From an uncultured archaeon (GTDB lineage Archaea > Halobacteriota > Methanosarcinia > Methanosarcinales > Methanoperedenaceae), in the NCBI GenBank assembly GCA_902386085.1, contig CABMIA010000158.1, positions 1 to 6,900 of the forward strand: a DNA stretch of 6,900 nt, given 5' to 3'. The position numbers were made by a program, and so were the translations under genes. How positions within the stretch are numbered: the first letter of the stretch is position 1; the number at the start of each line of letters is the position of its first letter. The notes under the pieces were generated by a model. The model worked only from the letters and a program-made list of their open reading frames with translations. It was not told the DNA's origin and did not search any database. Shown here piece by piece: positions 1 through 6,416 of this stretch.

Positions 1-510
1 ATTGCAAGGATAGAGGCAGGGAAGGTTGAGCTTGCCTTTGAAAGATTTGAGGCCGTAAAACCGATAAATGAAATAATAGTTTTGATGAAAGTAAAAACAG
101 CCAGTCATGGTATAATCATGAAAAAAGAATTTGATCCTGAACTTGTGTCCATCCAGGCCGACAGGCAGAGGTTCAAGCAGATATTATTCAACCTGCTTGG
201 CAATGCCATTAAATTCAGTAAGGATGGCGGGGGAATTGTAACAGTAACAACAAAAAAAGTGGGCGGCATGGCGCAGTTCCAGGTCTCGGACACAGGCATT
301 GGGATAAAAAAAGAAGTTCTGCCAGGGCTGTTCAAGAAATTCCAGAAGGGAGATCCGAAAACACCCGGAAAATACGGCGGCCCTGGGCTTGGACTTGCGA
401 TTTCAAAGCAACTTGTTGAGCTCCACGGGGGGAAAATCAAGGTTGAAAGCAAGTATGGGGAAGGAAGCACATTCACATTCCTCCTTCCAATTAACGGAAA
501 AAACAACTAA
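1..510 (+). CDS. Sensor histidine kinase, C-terminal catalytic (HATPase_c) part; 5' end outside window
   Basis: The frame is open from the first base, so this is the last 169 residues of a longer gene. The visible start, IARIEAGK, matches the stretch that normally follows the dimerisation/phosphoacceptor (HisKA) helix, so the phosphorylated His and any sensor domains lie upstream of the window. The ATP-binding domain is complete: N box with [10 protein letters not shown] (residues 64-73), G1 box DTGIGI (97-102), F-box-like LFKKFQKG (110-117), and G2 box GPGLGLA (127-133), ending in GSTFTFLLP just before the stop. By family knowledge it autophosphorylates from ATP and passes the phosphate to a response regulator or an internal receiver. 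Nothing after the HATPase domain suggests a fused receiver, so it ends like a classical kinase. The G2 box has Pro (codon 382-384) where Thr, Ser or Ala is usual. The ATG at 85 and TTG at 82 are internal codons, not starts. The signal it senses cannot be seen. Confidence 0.93.
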   Translation: MARIEAGKVELAFERFEAVKPINEIIVLMKVKTASHGIIMKKEFDPELVSIQADRQRFKQILFNLLGNAIKFSKDGGGIVTVTTKKVGGMAQFQVSDTGIGIKKEVLPGLFKKFQKGDPKTPGKYGGPGLGLAISKQLVELHGGKIKVESKYGEGSTFTFLLPINGKNN

Positions 511-529
511 TCCTGTTCTCATTTATGTT

Positions 530-534
530 GAGGT
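530..534 (+). promoter_or_regulatory. Shine-Dalgarno site for the DUF1614 gene
   Basis: GAGGT lies 4 nt upstream of the TTG at 539. An in-frame TAA at 536-538 directly precedes that TTG, so translation cannot begin earlier. This supports the rare TTG start. Confidence 0.55.
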
Positions 535-538
535 TTAA

Positions 539-1216
539 TTGGCGCGTCTTATCTATCCGAGGCTGGCAGCATCGTTTATCGCACTCTTATTCCTGGCGCT
601 CATTGCGCTTTTTGTTCTCATAAGCGTAGATATCATAGGTCATGCTTTCAGGAAGCTCGGTTTTCCGCCTGAATATTCTGTCGCACTCCTTTTATTGTCG
701 CTGCTTGGCAGTTATGTGAATATCCCGGTGAAAGAGATCAGGTCGCGGGTGTCCATGGTCTCTCTCCAGGCTATCGACTTTTACTGGTTCAGGCATTTGC
801 TTCCTCCTCTCGAAGTGGAGCGCCGCACTACCATCGCTGTCAACCTGGGAGGCGCAGTAATCCCGGTAGCAATATCCTGTTTTCTCATCACCAGGGTAAA
901 CCTGGCCGACGTGGTTATCGGCGTTTCTATCATGACTATTCTTGTTCACATGATGGCACGGCCGGTGAAAGGTCTTGGGATAGCAGTTCCTGCGCTGCTT
1001 CCCCCGATTTTTGCGGCCCTTGTGGCGCTGATCATCTCTCCGAACGATGCACCCATGATTGCCTATATCTCGGGCACGCTTGGCAGTCTCATCGGTGCAG
1101 ACCTTCTCAACCTTAAAAAAATCCCTGAACTCGGGACGTCGGTAGCTTCCATCGGAGGGGCCGGGACATTTGACGGGATATTCCTGACAGGGATAATATC
1201 AGTCTTGATAGCGTAA
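539..1216 (+). CDS. DUF1614 family integral membrane protein
   Basis: A 225-residue, very hydrophobic protein with about seven predicted membrane segments (roughly 11-31, 47-62, 97-118, 122-141, 148-167, 170-190 and 207-225). I recognise the DUF1614 pattern: SLLGSYVNIPV (54-64), NLGGAVIPV (102-110), ARPVKGLGIAVPALLPP (140-156), GTLGSLIGADLLNL (179-192) and ASIGGAGTFDGIFLTG (203-218). The Gly-rich, Asp-containing motifs in the last two segments are the family's most conserved parts. The length fits a complete member. Its biochemical role is unknown; a transporter or membrane enzyme is possible but unproven. The start is TTG, because an in-frame stop immediately precedes it and a GAGGT site sits 4 nt upstream. 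It begins 28 bp after the kinase stop on the same strand, so the two are probably co-transcribed, though this does not prove a functional link. It converges on the CAP lipoprotein gene with a 41-bp gap, in which I see no convincing terminator. Confidence 0.88.
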   Translation: MARLIYPRLAASFIALLFLALIALFVLISVDIIGHAFRKLGFPPEYSVALLLLSLLGSYVNIPVKEIRSRVSMVSLQAIDFYWFRHLLPPLEVERRTTIAVNLGGAVIPVAISCFLITRVNLADVVIGVSIMTILVHMMARPVKGLGIAVPALLPPIFAALVALIISPNDAPMIAYISGTLGSLIGADLLNLKKIPELGTSVASIGGAGTFDGIFLTGIISVLIA

Positions 1217-1257
1217 GTTAAAACTTGTGGCAAACGGCAAGGCTTTGAAAAAGGCAT

Positions 1258-2337
1258 TTATGAATACCTTATATGGACATGTATACTGGCGATTTTACTG
1301 CCTGCTGACCGGATTATAACTCCATGTCCTTTGCTGGCTACAACTTTAGTATTGAATTTTTTTGTCATTTCACTTTCCAGAAAAGACTGGTATTTCCCGT
1401 TGTGCAGGAAATTTTCATACTGGTCCCTGCCTGATACAAGATATATATTTATATAATCTGTTGATTCGATATCGATAGTCACAGGAACATCAAAATCAAA
1501 AGGATATGACGGGTCATACAGGTATATGAATGCCATATAATTGGGGTCTAACTGAATATTTTCATTATGCTCAAGACCCGCAAAAACCATTACCGCATAA
1601 CATGTTTTCTTCTCGCAATACATCCCGGTGCCGCCGTCGCTGAACAGTTCGTCCCTGTCCATGATGGGCGACCTGTGTCCCGGGCTTTCCATCCATCCGT
1701 TCACAATGCTCCCACTGATATTTATTGTCCCGTTCAGACCCTCGATCATAGACAGGTCTTCAGCAGCTACGGTATAAAATATTTTGCCTTCCTTCAGCCT
1801 GTCCCCCACATCATTTCCTTCGATGTCTTTGTGGTTGAATCCTTCAATCGACAGTGTTTTGCTGTAAGTTTTAGCGATCGAGGCTATTTTATCGTTCCAT
1901 ATAAGGTTCCTTATCCCTGCTTTTTGCCTTTCTTCATTGACACGGTTGAATATATCACGTTCAAGCCCTGCAATATCCAGGCCTGATGTGTTATAAAGGA
2001 ATCTCTTAAGGGTATCCTTTCTGACAGGAAAAACCATGCCGCTGTAATTCAGGCTTTCTCTTGGGAATTCAAAAACAAATTCAAATGGCTGGTTGTCGTA
2101 TGTCCCGTTCAGGGCGATAAATCCGGGCCTCAAATTTTCGGGGCTTGTATTAAAACTCCCGTTCCCGGCATAGCCCAGAAGATTATTGTTGTTGAATATA
2201 TTGCCTTCCAGGGGTTCACCGGTCTCATTGATAAAGAAGTGCATCGTATATGAGCTATTTCCAGTATTGGAAACGCAACCTGACGTAATCACAAGCGACG
2301 CCATGAGAACCAGGATTAATGCAATTTTACGGTTCAT
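1258..2337 (-). CDS. Secreted CAP/SCP-domain lipoprotein
   Basis: A 359-residue protein. The N-terminus MNRKIALILVLMASLVITSGC is a signal peptide with a lipobox ending at Cys21, so it is predicted to be exported and lipid-anchored on the outer face of the membrane. Residues about 30-105 are beta-rich and look like an Ig/carboxypeptidase-regulatory fold. Residues about 123-254 are a CAP (SCP/PR-1/Ag5) domain, with the helix ERDIFNRVNEERQKAG, the putative cleft residues His169 (FNHKD), Glu193 (AAEDL) and His221 (SPGHR), and the strand CYAVMVFAG. Cys241 and Cys246 could form a disulfide. Residues 260-359 form an extra beta-rich domain I do not recognise. Nine N-X-S/T sequons lie between residues 27 and 206. 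The CAP family is known from extracellular proteins with varied and often unknown roles, so no enzymatic activity is assigned. The ATG has a weak AGGG site 4 nt upstream. It is transcribed divergently from pyrC and convergently with the DUF1614 gene. Confidence 0.9.
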   Translation of the reverse strand: MNRKIALILVLMASLVITSGCVSNTGNSSYTMHFFINETGEPLEGNIFNNNNLLGYAGNGSFNTSPENLRPGFIALNGTYDNQPFEFVFEFPRESLNYSGMVFPVRKDTLKRFLYNTSGLDIAGLERDIFNRVNEERQKAGIRNLIWNDKIASIAKTYSKTLSIEGFNHKDIEGNDVGDRLKEGKIFYTVAAEDLSMIEGLNGTINISGSIVNGWMESPGHRSPIMDRDELFSDGGTGMYCEKKTCYAVMVFAGLEHNENIQLDPNYMAFIYLYDPSYPFDFDVPVTIDIESTDYINIYLVSGRDQYENFLHNGKYQSFLESEMTKKFNTKVVASKGHGVIIRSAGSKIASIHVHIRYS

Positions 2338-2375
2338 AATACCCTGCCTGTCTTCTATACTAATTGTTAATAGTT

Positions 2376-2389
2376 TTTAATATAATTTT
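2376..2389 (-). promoter_or_regulatory. Putative archaeal TATA box for the CAP lipoprotein gene
   Basis: On the minus strand this reads AAAATTATATTAAA. A start of transcription about 25 nt downstream (near 2356) would leave a leader of roughly 19 nt that just includes the AGGG site. The element is nearly symmetrical, reading TTTAATATAATTTT on the plus strand, so it could also serve pyrC. Inferred from composition and spacing only. Confidence 0.4.
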
Positions 2390-2405
2390 CGATGTTTATG
2401 AATCC

Positions 2406-2420
2406 GGAGTTGCGTACTCC
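2406..2420. promoter_or_regulatory. Small inverted repeat upstream of pyrC
   Basis: GGAGT and ACTCC flank a 5-nt TGCGT spacer, giving a 5-bp perfect stem in the divergent intergenic region, 59 bp before the chosen pyrC start. It could be an operator or a leader hairpin, but a 5-bp repeat can arise by chance. Confidence 0.2.
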
Positions 2421-2439
2421 TGACATCCTGTCTTGAATG

Positions 2440-2451
2440 TTAATAATTAAG
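2440..2451 (+). promoter_or_regulatory. Possible TATA box for a leaderless or short-leader pyrC transcript
   Basis: The AT-rich stretch TTAATAATTAAG lies about 28-39 bp upstream of the ATG at 2479, close to the spacing expected for a transcript starting at or near that ATG. No Shine-Dalgarno sequence precedes 2479, 2461 or 2437, which fits leaderless initiation. The box at 2376-2389 is the alternative and would give a leader of about 75 nt. Confidence 0.3.
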
Positions 2452-2478
2452 TACCCGCACATGATTAAGTATCACATC

Positions 2479-3801
2479 ATGCCAGACCTCGTGATAAAGA
2501 ACGCCAGGATTTTCATAAATGATGCTGTCCAGCCAGCAGAAATAGCAGTGGACAGCGGGAAAATCTCAAAGGTCGGGAAAATAATAGGCACGGAAGAAGT
2601 TAACAGGGTAATCGATGCAAAAGGGGCGCTTGTCCTTCCGGGCGCGATCGACATCCATGTGCACTTCCGGGACCCCGGGATGACAAAGAAGGAGGACTGG
2701 CACACGGGCTCTTGCGCGGCAGCGGCTGGCGGCGTTACCACGGTCATTGATCATCCCAATACCATTCCCCCGACGATAGATCCCGATTCTTTCAGGAAAA
2801 AGAGAAAAGAGGCAAAAAAATCCATAATCGACTACGGCATCAATGCCGGAGTAACCCGGGAACTGAAGCACTTAAGAGAACTCTGGGAACTCGGCGCCAC
2901 CGCCTTTGGCGAGATTTTCATGGCAGAATCAACGGCTTCCCTCAACGTGAATGATGTAACACTGAAAAATTCACTTGGGATCATAGAAGAACTGGGCGCC
3001 GTTGCATGCATCCATGCTGAGGATGAAAAAACAAGACAAGAATATGTTCGTATACTGAAAGGCTCGACTGAACCTGCATCCTACTCAAAATCGCGCCCTC
3101 CCCTGTCTGAAAAAATCGCGGTTGAAAAGGCGATCAAACTTGCCGGTGATGCTAAACTCCATTTCTGCCATATCAGCGCAGGTGAAAGCCTTGGGATCAT
3201 AAAAAAGGCAAGAACCGGAAACAGGAAAATAACATGCGAGGTAACGCCGCATCACCTTTTTCTTTCCACGAGGGACTGGAAGCGGCTAGGAACGCTTGGT
3301 AAAATGAATCCTCCCCTGCGCGATTATCAGGACCAGCAGAGCCTCTGGCAGGGTTTGAACGATGGCACTGTTGACATCGTAGCCTCAGACCACGCGCCGC
3401 ACACTGAACAGGAAAAAATGACCGACATATGGAGCGCGCCTGCCGGGGTTCCCGGAGTGGAAACCATGATGCCTCTAATGCTCATGGCAGTCAAGCGAAA
3501 CCTCATCACATTGCAAAAATTAATTGAGGTCACAAGTTCAAACCCTGGAAGGTTGTTCAGCCTCAATAAAGGAGTACTTGCCGCAGGTTACGACGCCGAC
3601 ATGGTAATCGCAGGCAATGCACGGGAAATCCGCAAGGAGAAACTGCACAGCAAAGCAGGATGGACGCCCTATCAAGGCATGGAGGGCATGTTCCCGGAAA
3701 CGACCATCTCAGGGGGAGAGATAGTTTATGAAGATAATCAGATAATTGCAAAAAGAGGGCGCGGAAGATTTATTCCCGGAAATGGGTTCACGGAATTATA
3801 G
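2479..3801 (+). CDS. pyrC: Dihydroorotase (PyrC, class I)
   Basis: A 440-residue cytoplasmic amidohydrolase that catalyses the reversible cyclisation of N-carbamoyl-L-aspartate to dihydroorotate, the third step of de novo UMP synthesis. The metal site is clear: His60 and His62 with Arg64 in HVHFRDPG, His179 (CIHAED), His231 (FCHIS) and Asp304 (SDHAPH), with Asn94 in the HPNT substrate motif. The C-terminus returns to the beta-sandwich typical of the family (GYDADMVI, then YEDNQIIAKRGRGRFI). The length is normal for a class I enzyme. The position aligned by eye with the usual carbamylated Lys reads Glu145 (GEIFMAE). The frame stays open upstream to an ATG at 2437, and another ATG lies at 2461. 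I prefer 2479 because family members typically begin close to the LVIKNARI strand, and neither upstream ATG has a ribosome site. No other pyr gene is adjacent. An allantoinase or hydantoinase is less likely given the HFRDPG and APAGVPGVE motifs. Confidence 0.93.
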   Translation: MPDLVIKNARIFINDAVQPAEIAVDSGKISKVGKIIGTEEVNRVIDAKGALVLPGAIDIHVHFRDPGMTKKEDWHTGSCAAAAGGVTTVIDHPNTIPPTIDPDSFRKKRKEAKKSIIDYGINAGVTRELKHLRELWELGATAFGEIFMAESTASLNVNDVTLKNSLGIIEELGAVACIHAEDEKTRQEYVRILKGSTEPASYSKSRPPLSEKIAVEKAIKLAGDAKLHFCHISAGESLGIIKKARTGNRKITCEVTPHHLFLSTRDWKRLGTLGKMNPPLRDYQDQQSLWQGLNDGTVDIVASDHAPHTEQEKMTDIWSAPAGVPGVETMMPLMLMAVKRNLITLQKLIEVTSSNPGRLFSLNKGVLAAGYDADMVIAGNAREIRKEKLHSKAGWTPYQGMEGMFPETTISGGEIVYEDNQIIAKRGRGRFIPGNGFTEL

Positions 3802-3810
3802 AGCCATCTA

Positions 3811-3827
3811 CCAAAAGTTTTATACAT
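3811..3827 (+). promoter_or_regulatory. Putative BRE/TATA promoter for the 736-residue protein gene
   Basis: An A-rich BRE-like run (CCAAAAG) is followed by TTTTATAC, a fair match to the archaeal BRE-TATA pattern. Transcription would begin near 3848 and give a leader of about 175 nt. A second candidate, TAATATAG at 3951-3958, would give a leader of about 40 nt. The 203 bp from the pyrC stop to 4004 otherwise hold no gene I can support. They contain only a 7-bp inverted repeat (AATGGCA at 3920-3926 with TGCCATT at 3979-3985) and two very short ORFs. Confidence 0.35.
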
Positions 3828-4009
3828 GATTATGAGAATGCATTATTTCAACCACAATAATTCCTGACTACATTTGGTACTGTGTATCATTTGTTCGAAG
3901 GGAGTAACACAACTACAGGAATGGCAAAACATTGGTGGCAGTTCAATTGGTAATATAGGCAATCAACCGGTGCGTCTTTGTGCCATTGCTCATTTACGAA
4001 TTGAATGAA

Positions 4010-4015
4010 GGGAGG
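4010..4015 (+). promoter_or_regulatory. Shine-Dalgarno site that fixes the start at 4023
   Basis: GGGAGG lies 7 nt upstream of the ATG at 4023, ideal spacing for a strong site. The upstream in-frame ATG at 4005 would place this site inside the coding region and has no site of its own, so 4023 is the better start. Confidence 0.85.
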
Positions 4016-4022
4016 AAAAACT

Positions 4023-6233
4023 ATGGAAGAAGAAATGAACCAAAAAAACATTATTGTAAAGGTTGAAAAAGAAAGAGTTGAATTTAAAAAATTGATTCTT
4101 GAAAATCCGAACTATTTTGACACTTTTCCCGATATCAAGATAGAGCCGGTTTTTCCCATGTCGGTCAACACGAAATATGAGGAACTCAGGTGTATAGGAT
4201 TTTATCCTGACCAGGATTTGCTGGAAGCAATTATTTCTGTTAAACTTCCTTATGGCTACAAAGGAAATTTATGCTCCCAGGGCTCTTATGAATATGTCCG
4301 TTTTTTCATTGACTGGAATGGCGACGGGGATTTCAGCGATCCAAGCGAGGATGTTGGAATTGTCAGTGTCAATGTTCATGATATCCCTGATGGTGAAAAG
4401 GTTTGCCTGGAAAATACCAAACCGATTTCCTACGCCGTTACCCTGAAGATTGACTCCAGGAAGCTCAAATGCACTATTCCGAATATGGTAAAGGTTAGAG
4501 CCATACTTTCATGGGACATGCAACCTCAGGCAGGAAATCCCGGGTTCACACCCGTATGGGGAAATGTTGTGGAGAAATTCATCCAGATAAAACCCGTATT
4601 GAAATGGAGAGACATTAGCAAGGTCTCGGATCTCAAATTATTTGGTGTTGACCCTTCAATCCTGGATCTTGATATACCGGTTTCCAAATTAAAAGAGCTC
4701 AACCCGGCCGAGTTAAAAGAAATTTATAAGGATAAACACATACCTGAACACCGCTTCAATTTCGCTGAGCTAAAAACCATAGCTGACAAGGTCAAACTTG
4801 ACCCCAACCTGATGGTCAAATATAAACTTGATCCGAAATTCAGTGAAATCGTAGAAAATATCGGCCCGATCCTTGCGGAAAAGCCCAGTACGAGATACGA
4901 ACAACTGCATTGCGTAGGTCTGAATTATGATACAGATACGCTTGAGGCAACGTTAACAGTGAAACAGCCCTACGGATATAACGGTTCCCTTTGCACAAAA
5001 GGGAGTTATGAGTATGTTGGTTTCTGGGCATATATCTGGGATCAGATTGAGCAAATGTGCCACTGGAAATATCTTGGCCTTTCAAGTGTGAACGTCCATG
5101 ATATCAAAAACATACCGCCCGAAGGTCTGCAGTACGCAGTGTTCCTTCCTGTTGACCTGTCTGGCTTAAAGGATAAATGCAGTAAACCAAAGATAATCAA
5201 AATACGCGCAATCCTTTCATGGCAAACCCCTCCGGCTCCCAATGATCCAAACCATAGTCCGGTATGGGGAAATAAGGTTGATGCCTTGATCCAGATCAAG
5301 CCCGGAATATCTATAGGGCCGGGAGAACAGATTTCATTTATTTCCGTTGTAGGCGGGATGGCGGTAAATAAAATATCGGGAAATAGTGAAACGACCATAC
5401 CGAGTTCTATCGGAGATGGATATGCCAATGGCGTAAATGCCCTTGAAAGCCCGTTCGGCGGTGTAGTATCCATATGCGGGCATATATCGAATCCGCCTAA
5501 TGATCCAGTAGATGCTGACAAACTGAAATATAAAGTACAATATAAGAAATCAGGAGATACCTGGCAAGATATAACGAACAAGTTCAGGATTTACATAAGC
5601 ACATGGAATGGTATCAACTGGAGCCAATCTCCTAAAGACCAGGTCGCAGTCGGAGGGTATTATAAATATGAGGAAGATCTCACTCCTCCGGTGCAGCGAT
5701 TCGTCGATGCCAGCGATTACAGCGGCGGGAGCGTATTGTCTGACTGGCATACACCTGTTCCTGAAGGCGACGGATTATATGAGGTCAGGGTATTGCTATT
5801 TAAACCCGGAGCGCCCCCTGCCCCCGATGTTCCTGCTGACCACATATCAAGCAATGTGGTAAAGGTAATGATAGATAACACCCGGCCGCAGGCTGAAATT
5901 TCACTGGATGCAGGCCCCTGCACGAAATATAAAGTGGGTGACACGATCACAGGGAAATTTACAGCAACCGATGTTCACATCTGGCAATACAGTCTGGCAG
6001 TAGAACCATCTGTGCCTGTTCCCCCCGCGATCTCACCCGCCGGGGAAACGTATCCTGCATTGCCCGTTCCCGGAAGGACGGATGAAGTATTCGAGCTGGT
6101 GACCGCTTCCGACACCACGCCATGCGGATATGTAATACATCTTTATGTCTGGGACAGGACTATCGTAAATAACTACATGCAGGGAAATCAGAAAGGAGCT
6201 ACTGTTGGCTTCTGTCTGTTGAAGCAGGAATAG
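4023..6233 (+). CDS. Large protein of unknown function with two diverged copies of a Cys-containing domain and C-terminal Ig-like modules
   Basis: A 736-residue protein without a recognisable signal peptide or membrane segment. Residues 1-45 are charged and include FKKLILENPNYF. Residues 46-191 and 285-427 are two copies of one domain, sharing YEELRCIG/YEQLHCVG, PYGYxGxLC, GSYEYV, SVNVHDI, RAILSW, PVWGN and IQIKP. Three Cys align between copies (57/297, 84/324, 150/386). Copy 1 carries an acidic loop, DWNGDGDFSD (97-106), that resembles a calcium-binding loop; copy 2 lacks it. A charged, probably helical linker (192-284) separates them. Residues about 428-620 look beta-rich. Residues about 621-736 look like an Ig-like module, starting at VKVMIDNTRPQA and ending in CGYVIHLYVWDRTIVNN and GFCLL. 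From memory, similar uncharacterised proteins with NPNYF, YEEL-C-G and VWGN motifs occur in bacteria; I cannot verify this. Function is unknown; binding or structural roles fit better than catalysis. The gene stands alone, with its own ribosome site and a terminator 10 bp after the stop. Confidence 0.85.
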   Translation: MEEEMNQKNIIVKVEKERVEFKKLILENPNYFDTFPDIKIEPVFPMSVNTKYEELRCIGFYPDQDLLEAIISVKLPYGYKGNLCSQGSYEYVRFFIDWNGDGDFSDPSEDVGIVSVNVHDIPDGEKVCLENTKPISYAVTLKIDSRKLKCTIPNMVKVRAILSWDMQPQAGNPGFTPVWGNVVEKFIQIKPVLKWRDISKVSDLKLFGVDPSILDLDIPVSKLKELNPAELKEIYKDKHIPEHRFNFAELKTIADKVKLDPNLMVKYKLDPKFSEIVENIGPILAEKPSTRYEQLHCVGLNYDTDTLEATLTVKQPYGYNGSLCTKGSYEYVGFWAYIWDQIEQMCHWKYLGLSSVNVHDIKNIPPEGLQYAVFLPVDLSGLKDKCSKPKIIKIRAILSWQTPPAPNDPNHSPVWGNKVDALIQIKPGISIGPGEQISFISVVGGMAVNKISGNSETTIPSSIGDGYANGVNALESPFGGVVSICGHISNPPNDPVDADKLKYKVQYKKSGDTWQDITNKFRIYISTWNGINWSQSPKDQVAVGGYYKYEEDLTPPVQRFVDASDYSGGSVLSDWHTPVPEGDGLYEVRVLLFKPGAPPAPDVPADHISSNVVKVMIDNTRPQAEISLDAGPCTKYKVGDTITGKFTATDVHIWQYSLAVEPSVPVPPAISPAGETYPALPVPGRTDEVFELVTASDTTPCGYVIHLYVWDRTIVNNYMQGNQKGATVGFCLLKQE
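4158..4595 (+). repeat. Intragenic domain repeat, copy 1
   Basis: This stretch encodes residues 46-191 of the 736-residue protein and aligns by eye with the stretch at 4875-5303 over its whole length. The copies share at least seven short motifs in the same order. The DNA has diverged well beyond the protein, so this is an old duplication. Only this copy has the acidic DWNGDGDFSD loop. Confidence 0.85.
4875..5303 (+). repeat. Intragenic domain repeat, copy 2
   Basis: This stretch encodes residues 285-427. It keeps the three aligned Cys and the PYGY, GSYEYV, SVNVHDI, RAILSW, PVWGN and IQIKP motifs of copy 1. The acidic loop is replaced by an aromatic segment with its own Cys (WDQIEQMCHW). Confidence 0.85.
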
Positions 6234-6242
6234 AGGGATTGA

Positions 6243-6277
6243 TGGCAGAAAACTAATCTGCCACCCTTATTTTTTTT
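6243..6277 (+). terminator. Intrinsic terminator-like hairpin after the 736-residue protein gene
   Basis: TGGCAGA (6243-6249) and TCTGCCA (6257-6263) form a perfect 7-bp stem with a 7-nt loop. It is followed by CCCTTA and a run of eight T (6270-6277). It begins 10 bp after the stop codon. Archaeal termination depends mainly on the T-run, so the run itself is the stronger part of the signal. Confidence 0.7.
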
Positions 6278-6352
6278 GTAAGCATAGGTAATCTTTGCAA
6301 TCAGGAACGTTTTTCACGACTGATGGTGAGGTTATGGATTCGGGGTGTATAT

Positions 6353-6396
6353 AAAAAAAGATGGAGGAATTAAAGGATATTGCTCTAATTCATCCA
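6353..6396 (-). terminator. Intrinsic terminator-like hairpin for the minus-strand gene
   Basis: Read on the minus strand, TGGATGAATTA and TAATTCCTCCA form an 11-position stem with one internal mismatch around a 13-nt loop (6362-6396). Two bases later comes a run of seven T (complement of 6353-6359). It starts about 20 bp after the stop codon at 6417-6419, where a terminator for that gene is expected. Confidence 0.65.
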
Positions 6397-6416
6397 GTTG
6401 GAATTCTCTATATACT

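Noticed and set aside
1217..1257. Terminator between the converging DUF1614 and CAP genes
   Set aside because: Only a 4-5 bp imperfect CTTG/CAAG pairing is visible and there is no T-run on either strand.
1567..1986. 139-codon plus-strand ORF
   Set aside because: It is antisense to the CAP domain coding region, whose minus frame has a signal peptide and family motifs.
2437..2478. N-terminal extension of PyrC to the ATG at 2437 or 2461
   Set aside because: Neither has a ribosome site, and the extra residues precede the normal first strand of the family.
3921..3953. 10-codon Trp-rich ORF as an attenuator leader peptide
   Set aside because: No ribosome site at proper spacing, no terminator/antiterminator pair, and the downstream gene is not a tryptophan gene. 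Kept only as part of the low-interest leader finding.
4005..4022. Upstream ATG at 4005 as the start of the 736-residue protein
   Set aside because: The strong GGGAGG site overlaps its second and third codons and is ideally spaced for the ATG at 4023.
5042..5581. 179-codon minus-strand ORF
   Set aside because: It is antisense to the duplicated-domain gene, has no recognisable motifs, and the plus frame shows clear domain repeats across the same bases.
6346..6359. TATA-like GTATATAAAAAAA on the plus strand, suggesting a promoter
   Set aside because: The A-run is the complement of the T-run after the minus-strand hairpin, and no supported plus-strand gene follows.
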